From NCBI GenBank assembly GCA_017962665.1, contig JAGCUU010000032.1:1-64000 (forward strand): 64,000 bases of DNA. The letters are read 5' to 3'. Under the pieces are notes generated by a model. That model made no database searches, had not been told where the DNA came from, and worked only from the letters and a program-made list of their open reading frames with translations. Each line of letters starts with the position of its first letter. Positions within the stretch are counted from its first letter, which is position 1. This document shows positions 52,904-61,797 of this stretch, in pieces. The position numbers and the translations under genes were made by a program. The stretch comes from Bacteroidales bacterium. Its GTDB lineage: Bacteria > Bacteroidota > Bacteroidia > Bacteroidales > P3.

Positions 52904-55561
52904 ATGGACGAAGAAAATAACGATATTATCCAAGGACAGGAAGAACAACAGTTTGATGTTCAAGACAACATGAATACACGCAATGACGGCGAGACAATAT
53001 CGCTAAATGCAATGTTCAAGGATTATTGGGTGGATTATGCGTCTGATGTTATTTTGGATCGCAGTGTTCCATCTGTCGACGATGGATTAAAACCTGTTCA
53101 GAGACGCATCCTTCATGCTATGAAGGAGACTGATGATGGACGTTTTACCAAGGTCGCCAATATTGTCGGCAACACCATGCAATATCATCCTCATGGCGAC
53201 GCTTCCATCAAGGATGCTTTGGTGAACATGGGACAAAAGGATCTTCTCGTTGACTGCCAGGGTAACTGGGGAAACATTCTGACCGGTGACGATGCCGCCG
53301 CTCCCCGTTATATAGAGGCTCGCCTCTCCAAATTCGCCAACGAAGTCGTGTTTAACAAGAAAACAACAGAATGGAAACCATCATACGACGGTCGAAAACA
53401 GGAACCTGTTTCGTTACCAATAAAATTCCCTCTACTATTGGCACAAGGAACAAAAGGTATTGCCGTCACACTCACCTCTTTGATACTCCCATACAATTTC
53501 TGCGAATTGCTTGAGGCCTCAATCAAAATACTTCAAAATGTTCCTTTTGAGATTTTTCCCGATTTTCCAACGGGAGGTCTTATCGATGTGTCCAAGTATA
53601 ACGACGCAGCTATTGGTGGTAAATTGCGCATACGTGCGAAGATGCACTATGACGAGAAGCGCAAGGGTATAGTTATTACAGAATTACCTTATACTGTCAC
53701 TACGGATATACTTATTGACAGTATTATCAAAGCCAATGAGAAAGATAAAATCAAAATCAAGAAGGTAGACGACAATACTGCTGCAGAGGTGGAAATCGTG
53801 GTATATCTGCCTCAAGGGATGTCTCCTGACCAAATGATTGATGCACTCTATGCCTTTACAAGCTGTCAGATTAGCATAACTCCACAGACTTGTGTCATCG
53901 TTGACAACAAACCTGTTTTTATGACAGCATCGGACATCCTTCGTCATTCCACGATGCGTACCAAGGATCTGTTGCGTCAGGAGCTTGAAATTCAACTTGC
54001 AGAACTTGAAGACAAATGGCATTGGGTGTCACTTGAGAAGGTTTTCTTCGAAAAACGCATATACAAACAGTTGGAAAAGGACCAGGCCAGCTGGGATGAT
54101 CAAGTCTCAGCTATCGAGAAGGCGTTTGACCCATACCGAAAACTGTTCAAACGTGAGATTACCCGCGAGGATGTTCTGAAACTGTGCGAAAAACCCGTGA
54201 GAAAAATCTCCAAGTTCGACATCAAAAAGGCTGATGAAGAAATAGAGAACATCGAAATAAATATCGATGAGACAAAGAATCACCTCGAACATTTGACCGA
54301 ATATGCAATAGGTTATTTCCGCCATATCCTTGAAAAGTACGGCAAAGGTCGTGAACGTAAAACGGAGATACGCAACTTTGAAGATATTCAAGCCGTCACC
54401 GTCGCTGTAGCCAATGAAAAATTATATGTCAACCGCACAACAGGTTTTGCTGGTTACGGACTCAAAAAGGACGAAGGTGCCGAGTATGCATTTGACTGCT
54501 CAAAAATGGACGATATTATCGTTTTCCGCAAAGATGGCTCTATGATTGTGACAAAGGTACAGGAAAAAGGTTTCGTAGGTAGTAATGACTGTAAGGAGAT
54601 TGAATATATTGGCCTCTTCCGTAGGGGCGATGAACGTACGGTATACAACATGATATACCGTGATGGGGCTTTCGGATTCGTCTATGTCAAACGATTCTCT
54701 GTGCTTGGTATTACACGAGACAAGGAATATCCACTCACCAAAGGTACTAAAGGATCCAAGATTCTATATTTTACTGCCAATCCCAATGGAGAGGCTGAGA
54801 CGGTGACAATCCATCATGTCTCGAAACCAAAATTGAAAAAGACAAGTTTCGATTTCAACTTTGCTTCACTTGCAATAAAAGGGCGCTCGTCAATGGGAAA
54901 TATATTGACTCGCAATGCTGTGCGTAGCATCAATATGAAAGGCGAGGGAGTATCTACACTCGGTGCCAGAAAGATATGGTTCGACGAAAGTGTTAAACGC
55001 CTCAATGTCAATGAGGCAGGTACTTATCTCGGTGAATTCAAGGGCAAAGACAAGATTTTGACTTTGATGTCGTCAGGTCATATCCGTACCACAAATTTCG
55101 ATTTGTCCAACCATTATGACGACGATCTGCTGGTTATACGTAAATATGCTCCAAAAACAATTATTAGCGTTGTATACCAGGCTGCAGACAGTGGCAGTTA
55201 TTATTTGAAACGTTTCCAGGTAGAGGAGTTTGACAAAAAAACATCATTCCTTGACGAGGGTTCTGGCGATAAAATGATTACATTCGCTCTTGACACATTC
55301 CCACGTCTTGAGGTTAGATATGATGAAAATTCAAACAAGAAAATCGAATCGGAAATAATTGAAGTGAGCGATTTTATTGCAGTCAAAGGCTATAAGGCTA
55401 AAGGTAAACGTATTACTACTGTACCAGTAAAAGAGTTTTCATGGTTGGATCCCTTGCCTGAACCAGAACCCGAACCAGAGCCGGAAGATGTAGAAATAGA
55501 CGACATTCCATTTGACGATCGTGAAGGTTTTGCTGAGGGTACACAGACCACATTGTTCTAA
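52904..55561 (+). CDS. parC: DNA topoisomerase IV subunit A
   Basis: Type IIA topoisomerase subunit that unlinks daughter chromosomes with ParE. The 885-residue protein has the breakage-reunion domain with DGLKPVQRRILHAM, YHPHGDASIKDALVNM (quinolone-determining region) and the catalytic tyrosine Y136 in AAAPRYIEAR. A coiled coil lies near 385-450, and a C-terminal pinwheel with weak repeats (KGTKGSKIL, GRSSMGNIL) follows. DYASDVILDRSVPSVDDG fits Bacteroidetes ParC rather than GyrA, which has YSMSVIVSRALPDVRDG. The tail has a Pro-Glu dipeptide repeat and a final TTLF. parE is not in the window. Confidence 0.9.
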   Translation: MDEENNDIIQGQEEQQFDVQDNMNTRNDGETISLNAMFKDYWVDYASDVILDRSVPSVDDGLKPVQRRILHAMKETDDGRFTKVANIVGNTMQYHPHGDASIKDALVNMGQKDLLVDCQGNWGNILTGDDAAAPRYIEARLSKFANEVVFNKKTTEWKPSYDGRKQEPVSLPIKFPLLLAQGTKGIAVTLTSLILPYNFCELLEASIKILQNVPFEIFPDFPTGGLIDVSKYNDAAIGGKLRIRAKMHYDEKRKGIVITELPYTVTTDILIDSIIKANEKDKIKIKKVDDNTAAEVEIVVYLPQGMSPDQMIDALYAFTSCQISITPQTCVIVDNKPVFMTASDILRHSTMRTKDLLRQELEIQLAELEDKWHWVSLEKVFFEKRIYKQLEKDQASWDDQVSAIEKAFDPYRKLFKREITREDVLKLCEKPVRKISKFDIKKADEEIENIEINIDETKNHLEHLTEYAIGYFRHILEKYGKGRERKTEIRNFEDIQAVTVAVANEKLYVNRTTGFAGYGLKKDEGAEYAFDCSKMDDIIVFRKDGSMIVTKVQEKGFVGSNDCKEIEYIGLFRRGDERTVYNMIYRDGAFGFVYVKRFSVLGITRDKEYPLTKGTKGSKILYFTANPNGEAETVTIHHVSKPKLKKTSFDFNFASLAIKGRSSMGNILTRNAVRSINMKGEGVSTLGARKIWFDESVKRLNVNEAGTYLGEFKGKDKILTLMSSGHIRTTNFDLSNHYDDDLLVIRKYAPKTIISVVYQAADSGSYYLKRFQVEEFDKKTSFLDEGSGDKMITFALDTFPRLEVRYDENSNKKIESEIIEVSDFIAVKGYKAKGKRITTVPVKEFSWLDPLPEPEPEPEPEDVEIDDIPFDDREGFAEGTQTTLF

Positions 55562-55577
55562 TTTAAAGTAAAAAGCA

Positions 55578-56783
55578 ATGAAGATATTGGTTGTTTTGCC
55601 GAGATTTCCATTCCCTCTTGAAAAAGGTGACAAGTTGAGGGCCTATAATCAGATAAAGTCCTTGGCTCAGAAAAACGAAATACATCTTTTTGCCTTGTCA
55701 CATACTGGTGTTGGAGAGGATGCCCTTGAAGAAATGCGCAAATATTGCAAAAGTATTTGCGTGGCACGTTTGAATAAATTGTCTGGCGGCTTGCGCATGC
55801 TACGCAATTTCTTCAGTGTCCGTTCCCTTCAACTGGGCTATTGGAGCAGTTCTAAGGCAAGGAAAATGTTTCGCCGTTATGAAGCCCGTGTCTGTCCTGA
55901 TGTGGTATACGCACAGATGGTACGCACTGCTGGATATGCCGCCTTGTCAAGAAACCCTAAGGTTTTGGACTTTCAGGACGCTCTTTCCATGAACATGGAG
56001 CGAAGTATGTCTATGCATCGCGGATTGCACTATTTTGTACTGCATTACGAATTCAAGATGCTTCGTTCTTTAGAGTACAATGCCTGCTCAACATTCGACG
56101 CTCTTACAATTATTTCCGAGATCGACAGCGAAGCTATACCCCAACACAAGAATACAGTTATCGATATAGTGCGCAACGGTGTGGATTTTGATTATTACCG
56201 ACCTGTGACGATGGAGAAAACCAACGATATTGTCTTCTGTGGTAATATGCAATATAAGCCTAATATTGACGCATCGAAATATCTTATAGGCGAGGTTATG
56301 CCGATAGTTTGGCGTACTCATCCCAATGCCCATGTAATCCTTGCAGGCGCCACTCCTAAAACGGCTGTCAGGCAATTGGCCGGAGAACGTGTTACTGTTA
56401 CTGGATGGGTTGACGACATACGTCCATACTATGCTAAATCAAAAGTTTTTGTGGCACCTATGAGGATTGGATCAGGATTGCAAAACAAACTTCTGGAAGC
56501 CATGTCAATGGGCGTGCCATGTGTTACAACCCCGCTTGCAAATGACTCTCTTGGTGCCACCGAGGGTAAAGAGATACTTGTCGGTCGCGACGCAGGGCAA
56601 CTTGCGGCATCCATAGTACGTCTTCTCGATGACGAAGGGCTGCGACTCTCTCTGTCAGAAAGCGCCTCCGTTTTTGTCAAAGAACATTTCTCTTGGGATG
56701 CGGCAGGCAACATACTCGAAGGTGTCTTGAAAAAAGCAGTACAGTACCATACGAGCAATGAAGAAACAGAATTTGAAGACTGA
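55578..56783 (+). CDS. GT4-family glycosyltransferase
   Basis: A 401-residue cytoplasmic or membrane-associated sugar transferase with two Rossmann domains. MKILVVLPRFPFPLEKGDKLRAYNQIKSL opens the acceptor domain, and the nucleotide-sugar domain has FCGNMQYKPNIDA and RIGSGLQNKLLEAMSMGVP, the E-x7-E-like GT4 site. It resembles the TIGR03087-type sugar transferases seen beside exopolysaccharide systems. Donor and acceptor are unknown. It starts 16 bases after parC and overlaps hflX by 26 bases. Confidence 0.85.
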   Translation: MKILVVLPRFPFPLEKGDKLRAYNQIKSLAQKNEIHLFALSHTGVGEDALEEMRKYCKSICVARLNKLSGGLRMLRNFFSVRSLQLGYWSSSKARKMFRRYEARVCPDVVYAQMVRTAGYAALSRNPKVLDFQDALSMNMERSMSMHRGLHYFVLHYEFKMLRSLEYNACSTFDALTIISEIDSEAIPQHKNTVIDIVRNGVDFDYYRPVTMEKTNDIVFCGNMQYKPNIDASKYLIGEVMPIVWRTHPNAHVILAGATPKTAVRQLAGERVTVTGWVDDIRPYYAKSKVFVAPMRIGSGLQNKLLEAMSMGVPCVTTPLANDSLGATEGKEILVGRDAGQLAASIVRLLDDEGLRLSLSESASVFVKEHFSWDAAGNILEGVLKKAVQYHTSNEETEFED

Positions 56784-57975
56784 GCCGGTTCCAGAACGTG
56801 CAATACTTGTTTCGGTATGCGATGCAAAGACTTCAATGGAATGCACCGAGGAGTGTTTGAACGAACTCTCGTTTCTTCTTGAAACGGCTGGAGGTATACC
56901 TGTAAAAACAGTTATACAAAAACTGGAACGCCCGGACAATCGTACCTATATTGGTAGCGGTAAACTGGAAGAAGTGGTGGAATACAAAAATGCCCTCGAT
57001 GTCGATTTTATCGTTTTCGACGATGAGCTTTCTCCAGCGCAGCTGCGAAACTTGGAAAAGGCGTTCAACTGTCGAATCCTTGATCGGACAACCTTAATTC
57101 TGGATATTTTTGCCAAACGTGCACGCACGTCGATTGCAAAAACCCAGGTTGAACTGGCGCAACTTCAATATATGCTTCCTCGTCTCACACGTATGTGGAC
57201 CCATCTTGAAAGACAGCGAGGCGGTATAGGCATGCGTGGTCCTGGCGAAAGTCAGATAGAGACGGACCGGCGTCTTATCACGGAAAAGATAACGCTGTTG
57301 AAGGAAAGACTTAAGGATATAGACAAACAGAAAGTCCAACAACGTAAAAATCGTGAAAGCCTTGTCAGAGTTGCCTTGGTGGGCTATACCAATGTAGGAA
57401 AATCAACGCTGATGAACTTGCTGTCCAAATCTGACGTTTTTGCCGAAAACAAACTCTTCGCGACTTTAGATACCACCGTGCGCAAAGTTGTAATTGCCAA
57501 CCTGCCTTTCTTGCTTACCGACACCGTGGGTTTTATCCGTAAGCTGCCTCACGGCTTGGTGGAGTCTTTTAAGTCGACACTTGATGAGGTATGCGAAGCG
57601 GATATACTCATGCATGTCGTTGACATTTCACATCCTGACTATGAACAGCAAATCGACTCTGTTAACCGTACATTAGAGGAAATTGGAGCCATCGATAAAC
57701 CTACCATAATGGTATTTAACAAAATTGACGCTTACAAATATGTCATGAAGGATGAGGATGACCTTACTCCAATGACCAAGGCCAACTGGACACTTGAAAT
57801 GCTTCAAAAATCATGGATGTCGAAAAATTATTCCGATTCCAGAGTCAGCCCGCGGCAGACGGTCTTTATCTCCGCAACTGAGAAAGGTAATATAGATTCC
57901 TTGCGTGACATAATGTATGAGGAGATTAAACGTATTCATGCAATAAGATACCCCTACAACAATTTCTTGTGGTAG
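56758..57975 (+). CDS. hflX: GTPase HflX
   Basis: Ribosome-binding GTPase that splits stalled or stress-damaged 70S ribosomes. The 405-residue protein has the N-terminal HflX domain (RPDNRTYIGSGKLEEV, FDDELSPAQLRNLEKAFNCRILDRTTLILDIFAKRA), the glycine-rich loop RQRGGIGMRGPGESQIETDRR, and G motifs VGYTNVGKST, DTVGFIRKLP and NKID. The start overlaps the preceding glycosyltransferase gene by 26 bases; the ATG is the only good one and keeps the N-terminal domain complete. The last codons and stop form one arm of the intrinsic terminator. Confidence 0.95.
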   Translation: MKKQNLKTEPVPERAILVSVCDAKTSMECTEECLNELSFLLETAGGIPVKTVIQKLERPDNRTYIGSGKLEEVVEYKNALDVDFIVFDDELSPAQLRNLEKAFNCRILDRTTLILDIFAKRARTSIAKTQVELAQLQYMLPRLTRMWTHLERQRGGIGMRGPGESQIETDRRLITEKITLLKERLKDIDKQKVQQRKNRESLVRVALVGYTNVGKSTLMNLLSKSDVFAENKLFATLDTTVRKVVIANLPFLLTDTVGFIRKLPHGLVESFKSTLDEVCEADILMHVVDISHPDYEQQIDSVNRTLEEIGAIDKPTIMVFNKIDAYKYVMKDEDDLTPMTKANWTLEMLQKSWMSKNYSDSRVSPRQTVFISATEKGNIDSLRDIMYEEIKRIHAIRYPYNNFLW

Positions 57976-57998
57976 GGGTATCCTCTTATTGTTTTTTT
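57947..57998 (+). terminator. Intrinsic terminator overlapping the hflX stop codon
   Basis: GATACCCCTAC (57947-57957) pairs perfectly with GTAGGGGTATC (57972-57982) over 11 bp. A T-rich stretch with seven T residues follows at 57992-57998. The right arm contains the hflX TAG (57973-57975). It acts on the plus strand only. Confidence 0.85.
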
Positions 57999-58008
57999 CT
58001 TTTAAAAA

Positions 58009-60339
58009 CTATTTCTTTTTTTTTGATTTTTTCTCCTGCATTTCGCGGATTATGGCCACAGCCTCGGCAATGCTGATGGTGAGTGGATCAGCGCTGTTTT
58101 TCGGCATCCGGTAGTTGTCACCCTTGTAAGTGAGGTAGGGACCGTATTTGCCAATATTGGAGACTACTTTCTCGCCCTCGTATTCGCCAATCTCATGAGG
58201 ATATAATTCTTTTAAGCGTTCTTTCTCCTCTGCCTGTTTCTGTTTTGTTTTAATGATTTCGGTTGCACGCTCTATACTGACTGTGTATGGATCATCTGTT
58301 TTTGAAAGGGAATAGAATTTTCCGTTATGGCGTACATAAGGTCCAAAACGGCCAATGCTTACAACCACATCATAACCTTCAAATTCCCCTATGTTGCGTG
58401 GCAAGCTGAACAGTTCGAGGGCTTCGTTGAGTGTGATGTTCTCTATGCTTTGACCCTTCTTCATGGATGCAAATCGAGGTTTCTCGTCGGCGTTGGTGTC
58501 ACCTATTTGGATAAGTGTTCCATATCGGCCTATCTTGGCATAAACGTTCTTTCCGGATACCGGATCGGTTCCGAGCAACCGTTCTCCGCTTGTACGTTTA
58601 GAATGGCTCTGCGTCTGTTTTACATTACGATGGAAAGGAATGTAGAATTGTCCTATGACATCCCTCCATGCCTGTGTTCCGTTAGCGACATCATCAAAGT
58701 CTTTCTCTACCTTGGCGGTGAAATTGTAATCCATGATGTCTGTGAAATGCTCCATGAGGAACTGGTTGACAATGGCTCCAATGTCGGTGGGGAAGAGCTT
58801 GCCCTTTTCTGCACCTATATGTTCGTTCTTCTGTGTTCGAGTTATCTCTTTTCCTGGGGTAAGTGTAATAGTGGTTATTTCCACCTCGTTGGCAGGACGA
58901 TCCTCCTTGATGACATATTCTCGTTTTAATATTGTAGAGATGGTGGGGGCGTAAGTTGACGGACGACCGATGCCGAGGTCTTCGAGTTTTTTTACGAGGC
59001 TCGCTTCGGTATAGCGTGGAGGATGCTGGGTATAATGTTGTGTGGCGTTGGCAACTTCCATAAGAATGTTGTCGCCTTTCTTGACTGTCGGGAGGATGTG
59101 GTTTGGATTCTCTTCCTCTTCATCGTCAGTGGATTCGAGGTACACCTTAAGAAAACCATCGAAAAGTACCTGTTCTCCTGTACATCCAAAACGTTCATTA
59201 TGATTGCTGATATTGATGTCAATTGTCGTTTTTTCCAGTTCGGCATCAGCCATCTGTGAAGCAATCGCACGTTTCCAAATGAGTTCATAGAGTCTGCGTC
59301 CAGCGGTGTCAGAATTGATTTCCGTTGCCTGCATATCGGTGGGACGGATAGCTTCATGGGCTTCCTGTGCTCCTTTTATCTTGGTATGATAACGACGAGT
59401 ATTAACATATCTCTCACCGTAGGTTTCGGTTATTTGTTTCTTGGCCATTGCTAATGCCATCTCACTGAGGTTGGTCGAGTCGGTACGCATGTAGGTAATA
59501 TATCCAGACTCATATAATTGCTGGGCGATCTGCATGGTACGGGCAACGGAGAATCCTAATTTACGGCTGGCTTCTTGCTGCAACGTAGATGTGGTGAAGG
59601 GTGGGGCGGGACTACGGCGAGCAGGTTTTGTCTCTACTTTCTCGATGGTAAAATTATCACCTGCAATACTTTTAAGGAAAGCGGTAGCCTCCTCTTCCGT
59701 ATCAAAGCGGCGGTTCAGTTCTGCAAAGAGCTTGCGGTTGTCTGTACCAGTGAAAGTGGCCGTCACTCTGAAAAAACTCTGCGATTCAAAGTCGCGAATC
59801 TCGTTTTCGCGTTCCACTATCAAGCGAACGGCGACACTCTGCACACGACCGGCACTGAGAGCGGGCTTGATTTTTGCCCATAGGATAGGGCTGATCTCGT
59901 AGCCTACAAGTCTGTCAAGAACACGTCTTGCCTGCTGCGCGTCAACAAGATTCATGTCTATGTCACGAGGATTCTCAATGGCATGAAGGATGGCATTTTT
60001 GGTTATTTCGTTAAAGACAATACGCTTTGTTTTCTCGGGCTTCAAATTAAGTGTTTCACGTAGATGCCATGCAATGGCTTCTCCTTCACGGTCCTCATCA
60101 GAAGCGAGCCATACCATATCGGCAGACTTGGACGCTTTTTTTAAGTCGGCAACAAGTTTGCTCTTTTCTTCAGCTATCTGGTATTCTGGTTCGTAGTTGT
60201 TGTCGACATCAATACTCATCTCCTTTTTGGCAAGGTCTCTAATATGACCGTAACTCGACATGACCGTGTAGTCCTTACCAAGAAATCTCTCTATGGTTTT
60301 GGCTTTTGCCGGAGACTCTACAATAACAAGGTTCTTCAT
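58009..60339 (-). CDS. topA: DNA topoisomerase I
   Basis: Type IA enzyme that relaxes negative supercoils. The 776-residue protein has the Toprim start MKNLVIVESPAKAKTIERFLG, DEDREGEAIAWHL with the metal-binding acids, LSAGRVQSVAVRL, and the catalytic tyrosine in YITYMRTDSTNLS near 285. The C-terminal third has repeated modules (GRYGTLIQIG, GRFGPYVRHNGKFYSL, GKYGPYLTYKGDNYRM) instead of the Cys4 zinc fingers of E. coli, as usual in Bacteroidetes. It ends in a Lys-rich tail. Convergent with hflX and divergent from the second glycosyltransferase gene. Confidence 0.96.
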   Translation of the reverse strand: MKNLVIVESPAKAKTIERFLGKDYTVMSSYGHIRDLAKKEMSIDVDNNYEPEYQIAEEKSKLVADLKKASKSADMVWLASDEDREGEAIAWHLRETLNLKPEKTKRIVFNEITKNAILHAIENPRDIDMNLVDAQQARRVLDRLVGYEISPILWAKIKPALSAGRVQSVAVRLIVERENEIRDFESQSFFRVTATFTGTDNRKLFAELNRRFDTEEEATAFLKSIAGDNFTIEKVETKPARRSPAPPFTTSTLQQEASRKLGFSVARTMQIAQQLYESGYITYMRTDSTNLSEMALAMAKKQITETYGERYVNTRRYHTKIKGAQEAHEAIRPTDMQATEINSDTAGRRLYELIWKRAIASQMADAELEKTTIDINISNHNERFGCTGEQVLFDGFLKVYLESTDDEEEENPNHILPTVKKGDNILMEVANATQHYTQHPPRYTEASLVKKLEDLGIGRPSTYAPTISTILKREYVIKEDRPANEVEITTITLTPGKEITRTQKNEHIGAEKGKLFPTDIGAIVNQFLMEHFTDIMDYNFTAKVEKDFDDVANGTQAWRDVIGQFYIPFHRNVKQTQSHSKRTSGERLLGTDPVSGKNVYAKIGRYGTLIQIGDTNADEKPRFASMKKGQSIENITLNEALELFSLPRNIGEFEGYDVVVSIGRFGPYVRHNGKFYSLSKTDDPYTVSIERATEIIKTKQKQAEEKERLKELYPHEIGEYEGEKVVSNIGKYGPYLTYKGDNYRMPKNSADPLTISIAEAVAIIREMQEKKSKKKK

Positions 60340-60407
60340 ATTAATGTATTCTATTTATTTTATATTCAATTATAATAAGCAATTTGACGATATGTCAATC
60401 GCATTTG

Positions 60408-60415
60408 CAAAAGTA
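60408..60415 (-). promoter_or_regulatory. Putative -7 element (TACTTTTG) for topA
   Basis: Matches TAnnTTTG on the minus strand, about 70 bases before the topA ATG, in the 188-base divergent gap. Confidence 0.5.
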
Positions 60416-60445
60416 GCAACTTTTTTGAATTTGAAAAAAAAAATG

Positions 60446-60453
60446 TAACTTTG
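60446..60453 (+). promoter_or_regulatory. Putative promoter of the second glycosyltransferase gene
   Basis: TAACTTTG matches TAnnTTTG, and a TTTG at 60424-60427 sits 18 bases upstream as a -33 element. The leader to the ATG at 60528 would be about 70 bases. Confidence 0.6.
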
Positions 60454-60527
60454 CATTATAATTTAGAAAACAAAAGTCGATTTCTTCTTTAGGAATCAAT
60501 TGATTATAGTCCTGTAAAATAAAAGTG

Positions 60528-61658
60528 ATGCGTCGTATTGTGCTTTCGGTGACCAACGACCTGGTTACAGACCAAAGGGTACATCGTGCCTGTACCGCAC
60601 TGCATGAAGAGGGCTATAAGGTTACACTAATCGGCAGAATGCTACCGGAAAGTGGAGCAGTAAAGAGAGATTACAGCACCGTGAGAATGAAACTTCTTTT
60701 CAAGAAAAAAGCCATCTTCTATGCTGAATACAATATAAGGTTGTTCCTTAAGTTGATGTTTGTTCGGACAGATGCTTTCTATGCCAACGATACGGACACT
60801 CTTGTAGCCAACTATCTCGCTTCCCGGATAAGACACAAACCTATGTTCTTTGACGCACACGAAATGTTTCCGGAGGTTCCGGAACTTGTGGGTCGTGATC
60901 GTGTAAAACGATTCTGGACAAGGATAGAGGATTTCATTTTCCCTAAAATAGCACGACGCGATGACATGGCTGCAGTAACTGTATGCCAGTCCATCGCAGA
61001 AATATACAAGCAGCGTTACGGGCTGGAAATGGCAGTGGTGCGTAATGTGCCTATGAGTTACAATAATACCACCATCATGCAGCAAGAGCCTTTGTTGACC
61101 ATCCCAGAAGGGAAAAAAATACTTCTATATCAAGGTGCTGTAAATATTGGTAGGGGCATTGAATGGGTAATGGATGTGATGCCTCAACTGCCGGATTGTC
61201 ATCTTGTCATAGCCGGTGTGGGCGACATATACGACGCTCTTGTGGAAAAAAAACAGAAGGATGGGACTGAAAATATTACTTTTCTTGGCAGGGTGGCCCC
61301 CGACAAACTACACTCTTTGACTCCCAAAGCCAGTTTGGGATTGTCATTGCTTGAGAACAGAGGTCTGAACTATTATTATTCGTTGCCTAACCGTATTGCC
61401 GATTTTGTGGCTGCCAGAGTACCGGTACTTGCTACTGATTTTCCAGAAATACATCGTGTTGTAGAAAAATATGGCATTGGTACACTTGTCCCAGATGGTT
61501 GCAAAGACCTTGCCGCAAAAATAAGAGAGTCTCTTTCTTACTGGGAGGCACTTCCGGAAGATGAACGTGAAGCTCGATTCTGTTGTGCGGCAAAGGACCT
61601 GTCTTGGGAAAACGACAAAAAGATATTGCTTTGCAAGGTTGATACAATTTTTTCATAA
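60528..61658 (+). CDS. GT4-family glycosyltransferase
   Basis: A 376-residue GT-B sugar transferase. It opens RRIVLSVTNDLVTDQRVHRAC and has a DAHEMFPEVPEL segment in the acceptor domain. The donor domain has LLYQGAVNIGRGIEWVMD and a GLSLLENRGLNYYYSLPNRIADFVAARVP region at the E-x7-E position. It is not closely similar to the transferase at 55578. Substrate unknown. The ATG at 60528 is preferred to a GTG directly before it. It stands alone between topA and lepB, with its own promoter-like site. Confidence 0.85.
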   Translation: MRRIVLSVTNDLVTDQRVHRACTALHEEGYKVTLIGRMLPESGAVKRDYSTVRMKLLFKKKAIFYAEYNIRLFLKLMFVRTDAFYANDTDTLVANYLASRIRHKPMFFDAHEMFPEVPELVGRDRVKRFWTRIEDFIFPKIARRDDMAAVTVCQSIAEIYKQRYGLEMAVVRNVPMSYNNTTIMQQEPLLTIPEGKKILLYQGAVNIGRGIEWVMDVMPQLPDCHLVIAGVGDIYDALVEKKQKDGTENITFLGRVAPDKLHSLTPKASLGLSLLENRGLNYYYSLPNRIADFVAARVPVLATDFPEIHRVVEKYGIGTLVPDGCKDLAAKIRESLSYWEALPEDEREARFCCAAKDLSWENDKKILLCKVDTIFS

Positions 61659-61760
61659 AAAGGCCGTTATTCTATTAATGAAATAAAACAATTATGTAAC
61701 GATAAAAAAAAGTTGTAAAAACGTTAATAATTAGTTTGTTTACAATGAGCAAGAAATAAT

Positions 61761-61788
61761 CTTTATCCTTTAACCTTTAACCTTTACT
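61761..61788 (+). repeat. Four tandem heptamers (CTTTAAC) before the lepB start
   Basis: CTTTATC, CTTTAAC, CTTTAAC, CTTTACT lie head to tail and end nine bases before the lepB ATG at 61798. Confidence 0.8.
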
Positions 61789-61797
61789 ATAAACAAG

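Noticed and set aside
55440-55500. Pro-Glu repeat in the parC tail as a phase-variable tract
   Set aside because: The repeat is in-frame, short and common in acidic tails; changes would not alter the reading frame.
52904-55561. Calling this gene gyrA
   Set aside because: The N-terminal motifs match Bacteroidetes ParC better (DYASDVILDRSVPS), so topoisomerase IV was preferred.
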